Positions 43,874 through 53,065 of a stretch of DNA of 64,000 nt are shown here, in pieces. The position numbers and the translations under genes were made by a program. Position 1 is the first letter of the stretch; every line of letters begins with the position of its first letter. The stretch is from assembly GCF_003254505.1 (NCBI RefSeq), contig NZ_QFYP01000001.1, positions 1,720,001 through 1,784,000 on the forward strand, in the 5' to 3' direction. Under the pieces are notes generated by a model that worked only from the letters and a program-made list of their open reading frames with translations, ran no database searches and had not been told where the DNA came from. The DNA is from Phenylobacterium hankyongense (GTDB lineage Bacteria > Pseudomonadota > Alphaproteobacteria > Caulobacterales > Caulobacteraceae).

Positions 43874-44839
43874 TCACGGCGTGGTGTCCAGCCGATCGTT
43901 CGCCGCGGAGATCGCGGCCGGCGGTTCGGGGAAACTGTCCCAGTCCAGCGCCTTGCCGAGGGTGCGGGACCAGCGGCTCAGCCACTCGTCGCCGTCCGGG
44001 CCGGCATAGGCGTCGGCGATCCGGTAGGCCGGGTCGCGCATGGCGTGGTCAAGCGTGATCGGGCGCAGGTGGTCGTGGCGCAGGATCGTGCTCAGCGCGT
44101 CCAGGCTGTCGGCGTTCAGGCGGCTTGCGTGAAGCAGGAACACGAAGTCGGGGCGGCGGCCCAGCAGCTGGCGACCGGCCTGGCGATACCAGGCGACCGC
44201 CTTTCCTGTGTAGTCGAGGTAGGCCTGCCTGATGCGGGCTGCGCCGGCCGTGTCGTGGGCCAGCACGGCCTCGTCGTAGGGCAGGGCGAACATCCAGTCG
44301 GAGTTCTCCATGGTCACCGGCGCCACGGCGTAGCCTTGGCCGGCCAGCCAGTCCTCGAACGTCCGGCGGGTCTCCAGCGTCAGGCCAGTCTCCAGATACG
44401 GGTGGCGGAACCAGCGCAGGGAGCGGTGGCGCGCCGCCACCAGAGGCCGCAGCATCGCGTCCGCACGGGCCACGTCGGCGATGTAGTCGGCGACCGGCGT
44501 CTTGTTCAGCGACGCGTGCGAATAGGTGTGGTTGCCCAGCGGCATTCCGGCCCTCAGCCACTGGTCGGCCAGCCGCGCCTGCGCCGGGCCGCCGTCCAGC
44601 TTCTCGCCGATGACGAAGCCGGTGGCGGGCAGGTGGTGGCGTCGCAGTCCCGCCAGCAGCGCCCGGGTGGTGTCCGCCGCGTACCCGGCGTCGTCGCTCA
44701 ACGACATGGTCGGCAAGTCGTCGAAGGTCAGGGCGACGCCTTCCGCCCGCGCGGACGGAGCGCGGGCGAGGAGGGCCAGGAGGACGACGGCGAGGATCAG
44801 GCGCTGCACGAGGTCTCGACTCCGCGCCGGCCTCTCCAC
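43874..44839 (-). CDS. NodB-type polysaccharide deacetylase, exported
   Basis: A 321-residue enzyme with a signal peptide (residues ~10-32). The NodB domain has the catalytic base motif VALTFDDLP and the metal site MPLGNHTYSHASLN (H-x3-H), followed by RSLRWFRHPYLE. It removes N- or O-acetyl groups from extracellular or cell-wall sugars. The start is a GTG at 44839; another GTG ten codons downstream (44809) is possible. It ends 13 bp from the convergent HxlR gene. Confidence 0.85.
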   Translation of the reverse strand: MERPARSRDLVQRLILAVVLLALLARAPSARAEGVALTFDDLPTMSLSDDAGYAADTTRALLAGLRRHHLPATGFVIGEKLDGGPAQARLADQWLRAGMPLGNHTYSHASLNKTPVADYIADVARADAMLRPLVAARHRSLRWFRHPYLETGLTLETRRTFEDWLAGQGYAVAPVTMENSDWMFALPYDEAVLAHDTAGAARIRQAYLDYTGKAVAWYRQAGRQLLGRRPDFVFLLHASRLNADSLDALSTILRHDHLRPITLDHAMRDPAYRIADAYAGPDGDEWLSRWSRTLGKALDWDSFPEPPAAISAANDRLDTTP

Positions 44840-45017
44840 CCTACGTTCGGGTGCGGATCAGGTCGCGGCGTCTGCTGATGGGATAGCCGGGGTTGCCGTC
44901 CGGCGGCCAGCAAATCCGGGATGGCGCGAGCCGCCCTCGCGCGGCCGCCCTCATTTGGACATCAACTCTGGGGTGTCATGCTTGCTCAAGCTCTACCAGA
45001 GTGGGGGCGGGGCGGGG

Positions 45018-45629
45018 ATGGGCGTGCAAGCGCGATCGGCGCAGGCGAGGGTGCGAGCCGTCGCGATCGGCGCGGCGGCGGCTGTCCACGCGTTGCTCCT
45101 GGCCTTGCTGGTCTGGCGCCTGGGGACGCAGGTCGAGCTTGCCGCAAACCCCGTCATCGATGTCGAGCTGACCCCATCCTGGCGTTCCAGTCCCCACCGG
45201 CTTCCACGCCAGGCGGCCGCGCGGGCCGCCTCGCCGCGCACACCGCTCCGGCGGCCCATTCTTCTTGGTCATCCGCGTCCAGCCCCCGCCGCGGCGGTCG
45301 AAGCGCGCGGGATGGACGAGGCGACCGGCGGCCCGCCGACCGACGCCGTGCGGCCGGTGCTCCGCGGGCTGCTGGGCTGTGACCACGCCGCCCTTCTGGG
45401 CCTGACCGCCGAGGAACGCCGGCGCTGCCTCGATCAGCCTGCGCCGGCGGCGCGGGCGCCCGTCGCGCCGAAGCTCAACCTCGATCTGCGCGGCACGTTC
45501 GGACGTCCTGCCGAGCCCTACCTCGCCCGCCAACCGCACGACGGTTGCAAGGCGGCCGCGGCCGGGGACGCCGACCCGATGGACAAGGTGGGCGCCGCCG
45601 CAGGGGTAAAATGCGCCTGGTCGTTCTGA
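45018..45629 (+). CDS. TonB-like membrane-anchored protein of unknown function
   Basis: A 203-residue protein with one N-terminal transmembrane helix (AVAIGAAAAVHALLLALLVW), then VIDVELTP and a Pro/Arg-rich stretch, the layout of TonB-like periplasmic proteins. The C-terminal part holds LRGLLGCDHAALLGLTAEERRRCLDQ in pieces, with a Cys pair ~22 residues apart, and ends VKCAWSF. It lacks a TonB C-terminal domain that I can recognise. The start is the ATG at 45018. It stands alone between a deacetylase and a methyltransferase. Confidence 0.65.
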   Translation: MGVQARSAQARVRAVAIGAAAAVHALLLALLVWRLGTQVELAANPVIDVELTPSWRSSPHRLPRQAAARAASPRTPLRRPILLGHPRPAPAAAVEARGMDEATGGPPTDAVRPVLRGLLGCDHAALLGLTAEERRRCLDQPAPAARAPVAPKLNLDLRGTFGRPAEPYLARQPHDGCKAAAAGDADPMDKVGAAAGVKCAWSF

Positions 45630-45677
45630 GCGCGGCCGAGGCTGACGCCGGCCCGATGCCGGCGTGAGGGGGATCGC

Positions 45678-46295
45678 TCAGGCCTTGCGGAAGATCAGCG
45701 AGAGATTGTTGGCCGGCATGGCGATGCGCTCGGACAGCGCCAGGCCGTGCGCCGCGGCCAGCGCCGCCACCTCGTCCAGGCGCCGGATCCCCCAGGCCGG
45801 GTTTCGCCGCCTCAGGCTCTGGTCGAACGCCAGGTTGCTGGGGGCGGTCTCGACGTCGGCTTCGAGATAGGGGCCGTAGAGGAAGAGCACGCCGCCGGAC
45901 GGCAGCAGGCGCCCCGCGCCGGCCATCAGGCCCTGCGTCGCCGACCACGGCGAGATATGGATCATGTTGATGTTGACCACCGCGTCGGCCCGCTCGACCG
46001 GCCAGGCGTCGGGATCGGACGCATCGAGCCGCAGCGGCGCCAGCAGGTTCGGCAGGCCGGCGTGGTCGCGCCAGGCGGCGATGCTGGCCAAGGCTTCGGC
46101 GTCCCCGTCGGTGGGCCGCCACTGCAGGTCGGGCAGGAGGGCGGCGTTGTAGACCGCATGCTCGCCGGCGCCCGCCGCGATCTCCAGGACCAGGCCGCGG
46201 CTCGGCAGGCGCGGTTTCAAGGCGCGCAGGATGGGCTCGCGGTTGCGCGCTGTGGAGGGCGACGCCCAGGCGCCCGGCGGCGGCAGGTCGGACAT
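45678..46295 (-). CDS. DUF938 SAM-dependent methyltransferase
   Basis: A 205-residue methyltransferase of the DUF938 family, starting SDLPPPGAWASPSTARNREPI, with motif I LEIAAGAGEHAVY and the D/N acidic strand AVVNINMIHISPW. The substrate is unknown. The ATG at 46295 is the best start because the preceding TTG would add an unrelated decapeptide. It is a single gene. Confidence 0.85.
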   Translation of the reverse strand: MSDLPPPGAWASPSTARNREPILRALKPRLPSRGLVLEIAAGAGEHAVYNAALLPDLQWRPTDGDAEALASIAAWRDHAGLPNLLAPLRLDASDPDAWPVERADAVVNINMIHISPWSATQGLMAGAGRLLPSGGVLFLYGPYLEADVETAPSNLAFDQSLRRRNPAWGIRRLDEVAALAAAHGLALSERIAMPANNLSLIFRKA

Positions 46296-46672
46296 CGGCC
46301 CTTTTTGCCCGTCGAAGCCGCTCAATACCAGACGCCATCCTCACCGCGGCGGCGACGACGCCCGTGAGGGTCCGCCGGGCCTTTAAGCTCAGGTCGTCAG
46401 CTCAGGTCCGCGAGCGGGTCGGGAGCATCCGCTGGAAATCGCGGCGCGGGGTGAAAAACAGCCGCCGCCCTGGGGCCGAAATCCGCCGCCCGGACCTCGC
46501 CGAATGCGCACCCGGCCGACGTCGCGGGCGGCTGGCGACCTGGGCGATGCTGTCCCACGGGCCGCTGCGCTGCGCCACACCTCTGCGCCATGGAACGGCC
46601 GCCTTTCGCCCCCTTCAGCGCCTCAGACTCACCGGCTGATCGGCGCGACCGCCACTGGGCAGGGAGGCCGCC
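46296..46672. other. 377-bp region without a supported gene
   Basis: Between the DUF938 gene and the small gene ahead of minC. Open frames on the minus strand are Arg/Pro-rich shadows without ribosome sites. A loose GCCCG...CGGGC hairpin followed by CTTTAA (~46359-46384) may terminate a transcript. It probably contains the promoter of the min unit, but no convincing -10/-35 was found. Confidence 0.55.
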
Positions 46673-46876
46673 GTGACCGATGTGACCTATGTTTCCTTCG
46701 TGCCCCGGTCGAGGCGCGGGCAGCTGCGCAGCGCGCTGGCCGCCGAGGACACCGGCCCGATCAGCTGGGTCGAGAAACGCCGGATGTTCGGCAGCGAGTT
46801 CCACTTCTCGGGGCCGTCCCGCCTGGTGCGGAAGACCCACGCCTACATCACCGAGTGGCTGGCGTCGGACCGATGA
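46673..46876 (+). CDS. Conserved-looking 67-aa protein preceding minC
   Basis: A small protein not recognised. It starts at a GTG with a strong AGGGAGG Shine-Dalgarno and ends in a four-base overlap with minC (ATGA), so it is surely translated with it. The composition is that of a compact soluble domain (DVTYVSFVPRS..., SWVEKRRMFGSEFHFSGPSR, KTHAYITEWLAS). Its coupling to minC suggests a role linked to division-site selection, which is inference only. Confidence 0.7.
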   Translation: MTDVTYVSFVPRSRRGQLRSALAAEDTGPISWVEKRRMFGSEFHFSGPSRLVRKTHAYITEWLASDR

Positions 46877-47583
46877 GCGCCGCCGCCCAGGACGCCCCCC
46901 TCGCGCCCAAGGTCCGCTTCTGGAACCGGAGCTTCATGGCGCTGGTCGTCGCGCCGGACTTCCCCATGGCCGACTGGTTCGCCGCCCTGGACCACGAGCT
47001 CGCGCGCGCGCCGGCCTTCTTCCGCGGACGCCCTCTGGTGGTCGATCTGTCGGCGGCGGGCGCCAAGGACGGCGCGGTCGCCGCCATCGTTCTCGACGGG
47101 TTCGAGGCCCGCGATCTGCGGCTGGTGGGCGTCGAGGGCGTCGATGCGTCGCTGTTGGCGGGCACTCCGTGGGCGCGGCTCGCCCGGGGCCTGCCCGGCC
47201 GCGACCTCGCCGCCCCGCCGCAGGAAGGCCCGGCTCCGGACGTCCGTCCCGCCCCCGGAACCTTGCTGATCGACCGGCCGGTGCGGTCGGGTCAGTCGAT
47301 CGTTTTCGAGGCCGGCGACGTGACGGTCATCGGCGCCGTCGCCTCCGGGGCGGAGGTGATCGCCGGGGGCTCGATCCACGTCTACGGACCGCTGCGCGGC
47401 CGCGCCATCGCCGGCCTGCGGTCCGGGCCCGAGGCGCGCATCTTCTGCGCCCGGCTGGAAGCCGAACTGGTGGGCATCGACCGCCTCTTCCGCGTGGCCG
47501 AGCACTGGGGCGCGCCCCTGCACGGCCGACCTGCGCAGGTCCTGTGCGACCGCGGCGCGCTCAGGCTGAGCGCGCTTGATTGA
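46873..47583 (+). CDS. minC: Septum-site determining protein MinC
   Basis: The FtsZ inhibitor of the Min system (236 aa). The N-terminal domain (~12-105) is of the MinC_N type; the C-terminal domain (~128-236) is the beta-helix that binds MinD, with GDVTVIGAVASGAEVIAGGSIHVYGPLRGRA as its repeated strands (quoted here in part). It overlaps the 67-aa gene and is followed by minD after 38 bp. Together with MinD and MinE it keeps Z-rings away from the poles. Confidence 0.93.
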   Translation: MSAAAQDAPLAPKVRFWNRSFMALVVAPDFPMADWFAALDHELARAPAFFRGRPLVVDLSAAGAKDGAVAAIVLDGFEARDLRLVGVEGVDASLLAGTPWARLARGLPGRDLAAPPQEGPAPDVRPAPGTLLIDRPVRSGQSIVFEAGDVTVIGAVASGAEVIAGGSIHVYGPLRGRAIAGLRSGPEARIFCARLEAELVGIDRLFRVAEHWGAPLHGRPAQVLCDRGALRLSALD

Positions 47584-47621
47584 ACAACGATCTCGTCGGC
47601 CGGCGAGCAAAGGAGCGTCCA

Positions 47622-48443
47622 ATGGCAAAGGTCCTGGTGGTCACGTCGGGCAAGGGCGGCGTGGGAAAGACGACGTCGTCGGCGGCGCTCGGCGCCGCGC
47701 TGGCCCAGGCCGGCCAGAGCGTCGCGGTGGTGGACTTCGACGTCGGGCTGCGCAACCTCGACCTGGTCATGGGCGCCGAGCGCCGGGTGATCTTCGACCT
47801 GGTGAACGTGGTGCAGGGCGACGCCAAGCTTCAGCAGGCGCTGATCCGCGACAAGCGGCTCGACAACCTGTGGCTGCTGCCGGCGTCGCAGACCCGCGAC
47901 AAGGACGCGCTGACGGAGGCCGGCATCGAGCGCGTGATCGACGAGCTGCGCGAGCGGTTCGACTGGATCGTCTGCGACAGCCCCGCCGGCATCGAGCGGG
48001 GCGCGACCCTCGCCATGCGCTTCGCCGACCAGGCCGTCGTGGTCGCCAACCCGGAGGTCTCGTCGGTGCGCGACTCCGACCGCATCATCGGCCTGCTGGA
48101 TTCCAAGACCCGCCGCGCCGAGGACGGGGGCCGCGTGGAGAAGCACCTGCTGCTCACCCGCTATGACGCGGGACGGGCCGCGCGCGGCGAAATGATGAAG
48201 GTCGAGGACGTGCTGGAGATCCTGGCCATCCCGCTCCTGGGGATCGTCCCGGAGAGCCCTGACGTGCTCACGGCCTCCAACGTCGGCGCGCCGGTCACCC
48301 TGCACAACCCGCTGTCGTCGGTGGCGCGCGCCTATGCCGACGCCGCCCGCCGGCTGATGGGCGAGACGGTGGCCGTCCGCCCGCCCGCCGAGCGTCGCAG
48401 CCTCATGGACCGCCTGTTCGGGCGGAAGGCGGCGGCGGCGTGA
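47622..48443 (+). CDS. minD: Septum-site determining ATPase MinD
   Basis: A 273-residue ParA/MinD ATPase. The deviant Walker A KGGVGKTT is at residues 11-18, with [16 protein letters not shown] and the switch II DSPAGIE following. The C-terminal basic amphipathic helix ([14 protein letters not shown]) is the membrane-targeting sequence. It recruits MinC to the membrane and oscillates with MinE. The ATG at 47622 has AAAGGAG. The stop overlaps the minE GTG. Confidence 0.96.
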   Translation: MAKVLVVTSGKGGVGKTTSSAALGAALAQAGQSVAVVDFDVGLRNLDLVMGAERRVIFDLVNVVQGDAKLQQALIRDKRLDNLWLLPASQTRDKDALTEAGIERVIDELRERFDWIVCDSPAGIERGATLAMRFADQAVVVANPEVSSVRDSDRIIGLLDSKTRRAEDGGRVEKHLLLTRYDAGRAARGEMMKVEDVLEILAIPLLGIVPESPDVLTASNVGAPVTLHNPLSSVARAYADAARRLMGETVAVRPPAERRSLMDRLFGRKAAAA

Positions 48444-48700
48444 GCATCCTCAGCTTCTTCAGCCGCAACCGCTCGGCCCCGGTCGCCCGCAACCGCCTGC
48501 AGCTGCTGCTCGCCCACGAGCGGACGCTCTCCGGCCGCACCGACCTCGCGGCCATTCTCGAGCGCGAGATCCTCGAGGTGATCGCCCGCCACATCCCCAT
48601 CGATCGGGACAAGGTCGTGGTCCGCCTGGACCGCGGGGACCAGGTCTCCACGCTGGAGATCGACATCGAGATGCCCGAGGCGGTGCTCGCGCCCAGCTAG
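48440..48700 (+). CDS. minE: Cell division topological specificity factor MinE
   Basis: An 86-residue MinE. The N-terminal membrane-binding segment [19 protein letters not shown] is followed by the MinD-activating helix ([12 protein letters not shown]) and the topological domain ([23 protein letters not shown]). It stimulates MinD ATPase and sets the oscillation. The GTG start overlaps the minD stop by four bases. It ends the min operon; no terminator is obvious in the next 240 bp. Confidence 0.94.
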   Translation: MSILSFFSRNRSAPVARNRLQLLLAHERTLSGRTDLAAILEREILEVIARHIPIDRDKVVVRLDRGDQVSTLEIDIEMPEAVLAPS

Positions 48701-48944
48701 CAAGCCAGGGGCGACGCAGCTCGAAACCGGGGCAGGTCCGGCTTGGGTGGAAGTTAGTCATCGGCTTCAGGCCAGGAACCGAAGGCTGCTCGTTGACCGG
48801 TGATATCCGGAGCCTAAAGTTCGCCGATGGCCGCGACGGGCGCGAGATCGAACCAGCGTGCGGGCATTGCGATCTCACCTGCGCGTCCGGGCGTGGCCAT
48901 AGGCACTTCCTGGTTCTCCTCTGGATTCAACGCGAGGTGGCGCT

Positions 48945-49646
48945 ATGCCTAAGATCAACAACATCGTCCTGGTGCACGGCGGCTTCGTGGACGGCGCCGG
49001 CTGGCGGGGCGTCTACGACATCCTGAAGAAGGCGGGCTTCAACGTCAGCGTCGTCCAGAACTCGACGGAGTCCCTGGCGGGGGACGTCGCCACCACCCGG
49101 GAGGTCATCGACGCGCAGGACGGGCCGGTGATCCTCGTCGGCCACTCGTACGGCGGCGCCGTGATCACCGAAGCGGGGACCGATCCCAAGGTTTCCGGCC
49201 TGGTCTACGTCACCGCCTTCGCCCCGGATAAGGGCGAGTCCGTCAACAGCCTCATCGCCAATCCCGTGCCCGGATACGACCCGCCGCCGATATTGCCGCC
49301 GGCGGACGGGCATCTGATGCTCGACAAGGCGAAGTTCGCCAAGGCGTTCGCGGCCGATGTGGACCCCGAAACCGCGGGCTTCATGGCCGACGCCCAGGTC
49401 CCGTGGGGCGTCGACGCCCTTGCCGGCGTGGTCACCGAGCCGGCCTGGAAGTCCAAGCCGAGCTGGTACCTCCAGGTGCGCGACGACAAGATGATCCCGC
49501 CCCCCGCCCAGGAATTCATGTCCAAGCGGGCCGGCGCGACCGTCGTCGAGGTCCCCGGCAGTCACGCCATCTACGTCTCCAATCCGGCAGCCGTCGCCGA
49601 CGTGGTCCGGCAAGCGGCCAGCGGCGTTGAAATGGCCCAGGCGTAA
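48945..49646 (+). CDS. Alpha/beta hydrolase
   Basis: A 233-residue alpha/beta-hydrolase fold enzyme starting NNIVLVHGGFVDGAGWR (the oxyanion HGG). The nucleophile elbow GHSYGG is present, as are the catalytic acid region (DDKMIPPPAQ) and a late histidine (GSHAIYVS). It is similar to the EstC-like group often annotated for ester cleavage. The substrate is unknown. There is no signal peptide. It is a single gene in an accessory-looking stretch. Confidence 0.88.
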   Translation: MPKINNIVLVHGGFVDGAGWRGVYDILKKAGFNVSVVQNSTESLAGDVATTREVIDAQDGPVILVGHSYGGAVITEAGTDPKVSGLVYVTAFAPDKGESVNSLIANPVPGYDPPPILPPADGHLMLDKAKFAKAFAADVDPETAGFMADAQVPWGVDALAGVVTEPAWKSKPSWYLQVRDDKMIPPPAQEFMSKRAGATVVEVPGSHAIYVSNPAAVADVVRQAASGVEMAQA

Positions 49647-49754
49647 GCGTTCGACGGCGCAGACTTGAGCGCCGTTCGCGCGTTCGGCAGATCAGCCGGC
49701 CGCGCAACGTGGCTGTGCGACGCTGCGCGCCGGCCGGAGAGCGGACGCCCGGCT

Positions 49755-50288
49755 TCAGCGCCTCTGGTACGGGTGGAAGATGTGGTCCTTCGCCTTCACG
49801 GCCAAATGGCATGCGTGTCCGCAGTCCGAGAGGGCTGGATCGGACGTGAACTTGTCGGCTGCGGCATCGTAGTTGAACAACGCGTATCCCCATCCGCCGC
49901 TCTTCGGAAATCTCTTGGCGTCCTTCTCAATGACAAAGGCCTGCGTGAAGACGTCCGGCACATCCACGACGAAGGGGGCCTCCGTGCTCTTCTTCGGCTT
50001 CCACTGCAGCTTTACGATCCTGGAGCCGTCGGGGAACGGCTGGCCGTTCCCCGGAACGCCGGCCTTGTACGCCTTGATCATGGTCGGATTGGCGACGATC
50101 ACCTTGAGCACTTCGTCGGTCCGAGCAGACGAGACAACCGCCCAGTCCTCGTACCCCCTGAAGTCAGAGAACGCGATTCCGCCCGGGGATATCAGCGCGT
50201 ACTTGTCCGCCGCGGAAATGGCTGCGCCGCCCAGGACTGCGACCGCTCCCGCGGCGATCGCAATGGTGAGCCTATGATTGCGTTTCAT
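49755..50288 (-). CDS. Cytochrome P460-family protein
   Basis: A 177-residue exported protein with a signal peptide (1-27) and the P460 domain: DFRGYEDWAVV, VIVANPTMIKAY, and the C-terminal haem region SDCGHACHLAVKAKDHIFHPY. The Cys-Cys-His there is spaced C-X3-CH, not the standard C-X2-CH; this P460 subgroup appears to use it. The family oxidises small nitrogen compounds such as hydroxylamine. GC content is lower than the surroundings, hinting at transfer. Confidence 0.82.
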   Translation of the reverse strand: MKRNHRLTIAIAAGAVAVLGGAAISAADKYALISPGGIAFSDFRGYEDWAVVSSARTDEVLKVIVANPTMIKAYKAGVPGNGQPFPDGSRIVKLQWKPKKSTEAPFVVDVPDVFTQAFVIEKDAKRFPKSGGWGYALFNYDAAADKFTSDPALSDCGHACHLAVKAKDHIFHPYQRR

Positions 50289-50545
50289 GGCTGATCCGCT
50301 CCCGCGTCTCGTCGGTGGCCTATGTCCTCAACGCTTTGAATGTCACGGTCTGTGCGGCAGCGGCGCGGCCTTCCGGATCCTCGCCGCCCGCTGATTTTGT
50401 GGACCTAAAGGCCATCCTCAACAAGGTCCGTGACGGGGTCGGAAGCGGAGATGAAGCGCGTGCGAAACGTACGCAACGGGTGGACAGCCGACCTCGCCCA
50501 ACCGACTCTGTGGACCGCGCCTTCCGCGCAAACTCGGGACAGAAG

Positions 50546-50836
50546 ATGAAGGCCTTTCTCGTGCTCGACTTCGCCGTTCACGACTTCCCAGGCTTCCGGC
50601 CGTACGTGTCCGCCATCCCGGCGTTCATCCAGAAGCACGGGGGACGCTACATCGTTCGAGGGGTCGAGCCGACCGTCATGGAAGGCGACTGGTCGCCGGA
50701 ACTGATGGTCATTCTCGAATTTCCATCGCGCGAGAACGCGAAGGCCTTCCTGGACGACCCCGACGCTCAGGCGCTTTTCGACGTGCGCCACAGGACGACC
50801 AACAGCAAACTGGTTCTCGTCGATGGCTGCGACTGA
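50546..50836 (+). CDS. DUF1330 dimeric alpha-beta-barrel protein
   Basis: A 96-residue protein of the DUF1330 family, in the dimeric ferredoxin-like fold, beginning KAFLVLDFAVHDFPGFRPYV and containing GGRYIVRGVEPTVMEGDW and ILEFPSRENAKAFLDDPD. Function is not established. The ATG at 50546 gives the family length; there is no strong ribosome site. The 257 bp before it carry no other supported gene. Confidence 0.85.
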   Translation: MKAFLVLDFAVHDFPGFRPYVSAIPAFIQKHGGRYIVRGVEPTVMEGDWSPELMVILEFPSRENAKAFLDDPDAQALFDVRHRTTNSKLVLVDGCD

Positions 50837-50837
50837 G

Positions 50838-50880
50838 GGTCCGCTCAGGGTCGCACGCCGGCTTGGTCGCGAAGCGGACC
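50838..50880. repeat. Dispersed intergenic repeat, copy 1
   Basis: GGTCCGCT (50838-50845) and AGCGGACC (50873-50880) flank TCAGGGTCGC...; a second, degenerate relative follows (AAGGTCCGCAACGGGTGG near 50910). The 14-bp TCGCGAAGCGGACC at 50867-50880 recurs exactly at 60323-60336. It belongs to a family of small repeats seen between alphaproteobacterial genes. Confidence 0.55.
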
Positions 50881-51010
50881 TTCCGGGACTCTGGCGATCG
50901 GCGTCGGCGAAGGTCCGCAACGGGTGGGGGAGCGGTCATTCCGAGCGTCATTGCATTAAGCTCCCACGCTCTGGATCAATGGCCGATCTACGTCGCAAAC
51001 TGGAGCTCGC

Positions 51011-51607
51011 GTGTCTTCGCCAGAACTTCCGGTCCTTACCTTCCGAGACGCCGAAGCCTTCGAGACTTGGCTCGCAGGTCAGCCGGAAACAGCCGCTGGC
51101 GCTTGGCTGACGTTCGGCAAGCCGGGCGCGCCGGAGGCGACGCTAAGCAAGTCGGACGCGATCGACAGCGCACTCGCCTATGGCTGGATCGACGGGCAGC
51201 TCGGGCGCGTGGACGAGGACTATTACAAGGTCAGGTTCACGCCGCGTAAGGCCCGCAGCGCCTGGTCCCAGATGAACCGGGAGCGCGTGGAGCGTCTGAT
51301 TGCCAATGGTCGAATGAAGCCCGAAGGCTTGGCTGAGGTGACGCGCGCCAAGGCCGATGGACGTTGGGACGCGGCATACGCGCCCCAGGGCCGCGCCACG
51401 CCGGACCCGGACCTTCTGGCCGCCCTCGATGCGCAGCCGGATGCGCGCCGGTTTTTCGACAGTCTCGACGCCGCGAACCGCTTCGCGGTGCTTTATCGCG
51501 TCCACCAGGCGAAGGGGCCGGAACGTCGCGCCGCGAAGATCGCCGAAATGGTGGCGCGGCTTGCGTCAGGTGAGGCCTTCCACCCTCGCCGCCAGCGCCG
51601 CGGTTAA
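51011..51607 (+). CDS. YdeI/OmpD-associated family protein
   Basis: A 198-residue protein of the YdeI (bacteriocin-protection) family: LTFRDAEAFETWLAGQP, SALAYGWIDGQLGRVDED, the RFTPRKARSAWSQMNRERV segment and a helical C-terminal domain. Members have been linked to resistance to antimicrobial peptides, but the mechanism is unknown. The start is a GTG at 51011. It is a single gene. Confidence 0.85.
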   Translation: MSSPELPVLTFRDAEAFETWLAGQPETAAGAWLTFGKPGAPEATLSKSDAIDSALAYGWIDGQLGRVDEDYYKVRFTPRKARSAWSQMNRERVERLIANGRMKPEGLAEVTRAKADGRWDAAYAPQGRATPDPDLLAALDAQPDARRFFDSLDAANRFAVLYRVHQAKGPERRAAKIAEMVARLASGEAFHPRRQRRG

Positions 51608-51641
51608 CCGAGCGTGAGCGCCGGCCCGGCGCTCCCTTCTT

Positions 51642-51658
51642 ACGTCCGCTTTGGGTCG
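51642..51658. repeat. Dispersed intergenic repeat, copy 2 (half)
   Basis: ACGTCCGCTTTGGGTCG differs by only two bases from the sequence at 60285-60301 (ACGTCCGCAATGGGTCG). Its presence here argues that 51614-51775 is not coding. Confidence 0.5.
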
Positions 51659-51775
51659 CCGGCCTTGGCCGACGCCCCTGCGCCGGGGCGCCCGGCTTTG
51701 CCTCGGCGCGAGTCGCGATACGACTGGCTTCGGCTGCGTCGCGGTGCTCCGCTGCGACGGCTGCGGGGCGGCGCG

Positions 51776-52948
51776 TTGAAGCTTCTGTTGATCAAGGCGA
51801 TGGCGGACGGCCATCTGTACAGCCACTTCGCCTCGGCCCTGCGCCAGGCCCTGGCCGAGCTTGGCCACGACGCCACCATCTCCGATCAGTCCGCCCACGT
51901 GACCGACGGCGCGGCGCAGACCGCCCCCCTGGTCGCCGAGCTGCAGGGCGCCCGTCCGGACGCCGTGGTGTCGTTCAGCTCCTTCTTCGGCGGGCTGACG
52001 CTCGGCAACGGCGTCTCCCTGTTCGACGCCCTGGGCGTCAAGTTCGTCGGCTGGCAGTTCGATCACCCGATCTACGCGCCGGCGTCCCTGAAGCGCGAGC
52101 TTCAGGGACGCTACGCGATCTACGCCAACCGCAACCACCTGCGGTACGCCCAGGCCGTGAAGCTGCCGGGGCGCGGAATCACCCTGCTGCCGGGCGGCGA
52201 GCTGCCGACCGCGCCGGTCAAGGACTACCGCTCGCGCGACTGGCCGATCTTCGTGGCGGCGACCTGGAACGGCGTGCCGCAGCGCGTGTGGGAACAGGCG
52301 CCGGACAGCCCGGGCAAGCAGCTGCTGATGGGCGTGGTCGAGGCCCTGCTCGGGGACCGCAACGCCTCGCTGCTCGACGCCTTCAACGCCACGTCGGCCA
52401 GGCTGAAGCTGGGCGCCCGGCTCGGGGACGATCCGGAATTCGACGCCATGATGCGCGACTTCCTGTGCGATCCGCTCACCTACGTCCGCAACATCGACCG
52501 CATCAACATCCTCCGCGCCCTGGTCGAGGCGGGGCTGCCGCTGACCATCTGCGGCGCGGGATGGCAGGCGCTGTTCGGCGATCGCAAGAACGTCACCTAC
52601 CTCGACCGGGTGGATTTCAGGGAGCTGCAGGCGATCTACGGCAACGCCCGGGTGGTGCTCAATCTGAACGCCGGCAACGGCGCCAACGAGCGGGCCGTCT
52701 ACGCCGCGCTGGCCGGCGCGGCGGTGGCGTCGGACTACAGCGAGCAGCTCGACACCCTGCTCGGCGGCGGCCAGGGCGTCGCCTTCTTCAACCGCGCCCG
52801 GCCCGAGACCGCCGCGCAGGTGGTGGGCGGCCTCATCGAGAGCGGCAAGGGCAAGGCCCTGGCCCAGCGCGGTCATGACAAGGTGGTCCGCGCGGGCCTC
52901 TGGCGTCACCGCGCCGAGCAGCTGGTCGCCTTCGCCGAAGGCCGGTGA
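51776..52948 (+). CDS. GT-B-fold glycosyltransferase (CgeB/group 1-like)
   Basis: A protein of about 390 residues with two Rossmann-like halves: an N-terminal one starting KLLLIKAMADGHLYSHFASA, and a C-terminal one with ICGAGWQALFGDRKNVTYLD and VLNLNAGNGANERAVYAALA, which fits sugar-nucleotide binding of group 1 transferases. The acceptor is unknown. I start it at the TTG at 51776; a GTG at 51614 would add 54 Arg/Pro-rich residues that overlap an intergenic repeat and do not look like protein. Confidence 0.75.
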   Translation: MKLLLIKAMADGHLYSHFASALRQALAELGHDATISDQSAHVTDGAAQTAPLVAELQGARPDAVVSFSSFFGGLTLGNGVSLFDALGVKFVGWQFDHPIYAPASLKRELQGRYAIYANRNHLRYAQAVKLPGRGITLLPGGELPTAPVKDYRSRDWPIFVAATWNGVPQRVWEQAPDSPGKQLLMGVVEALLGDRNASLLDAFNATSARLKLGARLGDDPEFDAMMRDFLCDPLTYVRNIDRINILRALVEAGLPLTICGAGWQALFGDRKNVTYLDRVDFRELQAIYGNARVVLNLNAGNGANERAVYAALAGAAVASDYSEQLDTLLGGGQGVAFFNRARPETAAQVVGGLIESGKGKALAQRGHDKVVRAGLWRHRAEQLVAFAEGR

Positions 52949-53065
52949 GGTCGGCTGTCGCCCGGCCCGCCAGCTGAGCCGCAGCCAACAAGACTTGATC
53001 TGGCCGCATGGGATACGTCCGGCCCCTTCCGAAGTTTCTTAGCGGGGACGTCGGGAGGACAGGAC

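Noticed and set aside
48760..48810. GGAAC...CGTT sequence near 48776 as an EcfG promoter
   Set aside because: The spacing between the two boxes is only 11 bp, far from the required 16-17.
51614..51775. 54-residue N-terminal extension of the GT-B glycosyltransferase from a GTG start
   Set aside because: Arg/Pro-rich, lacks family similarity and contains an intergenic repeat (51642-51658).
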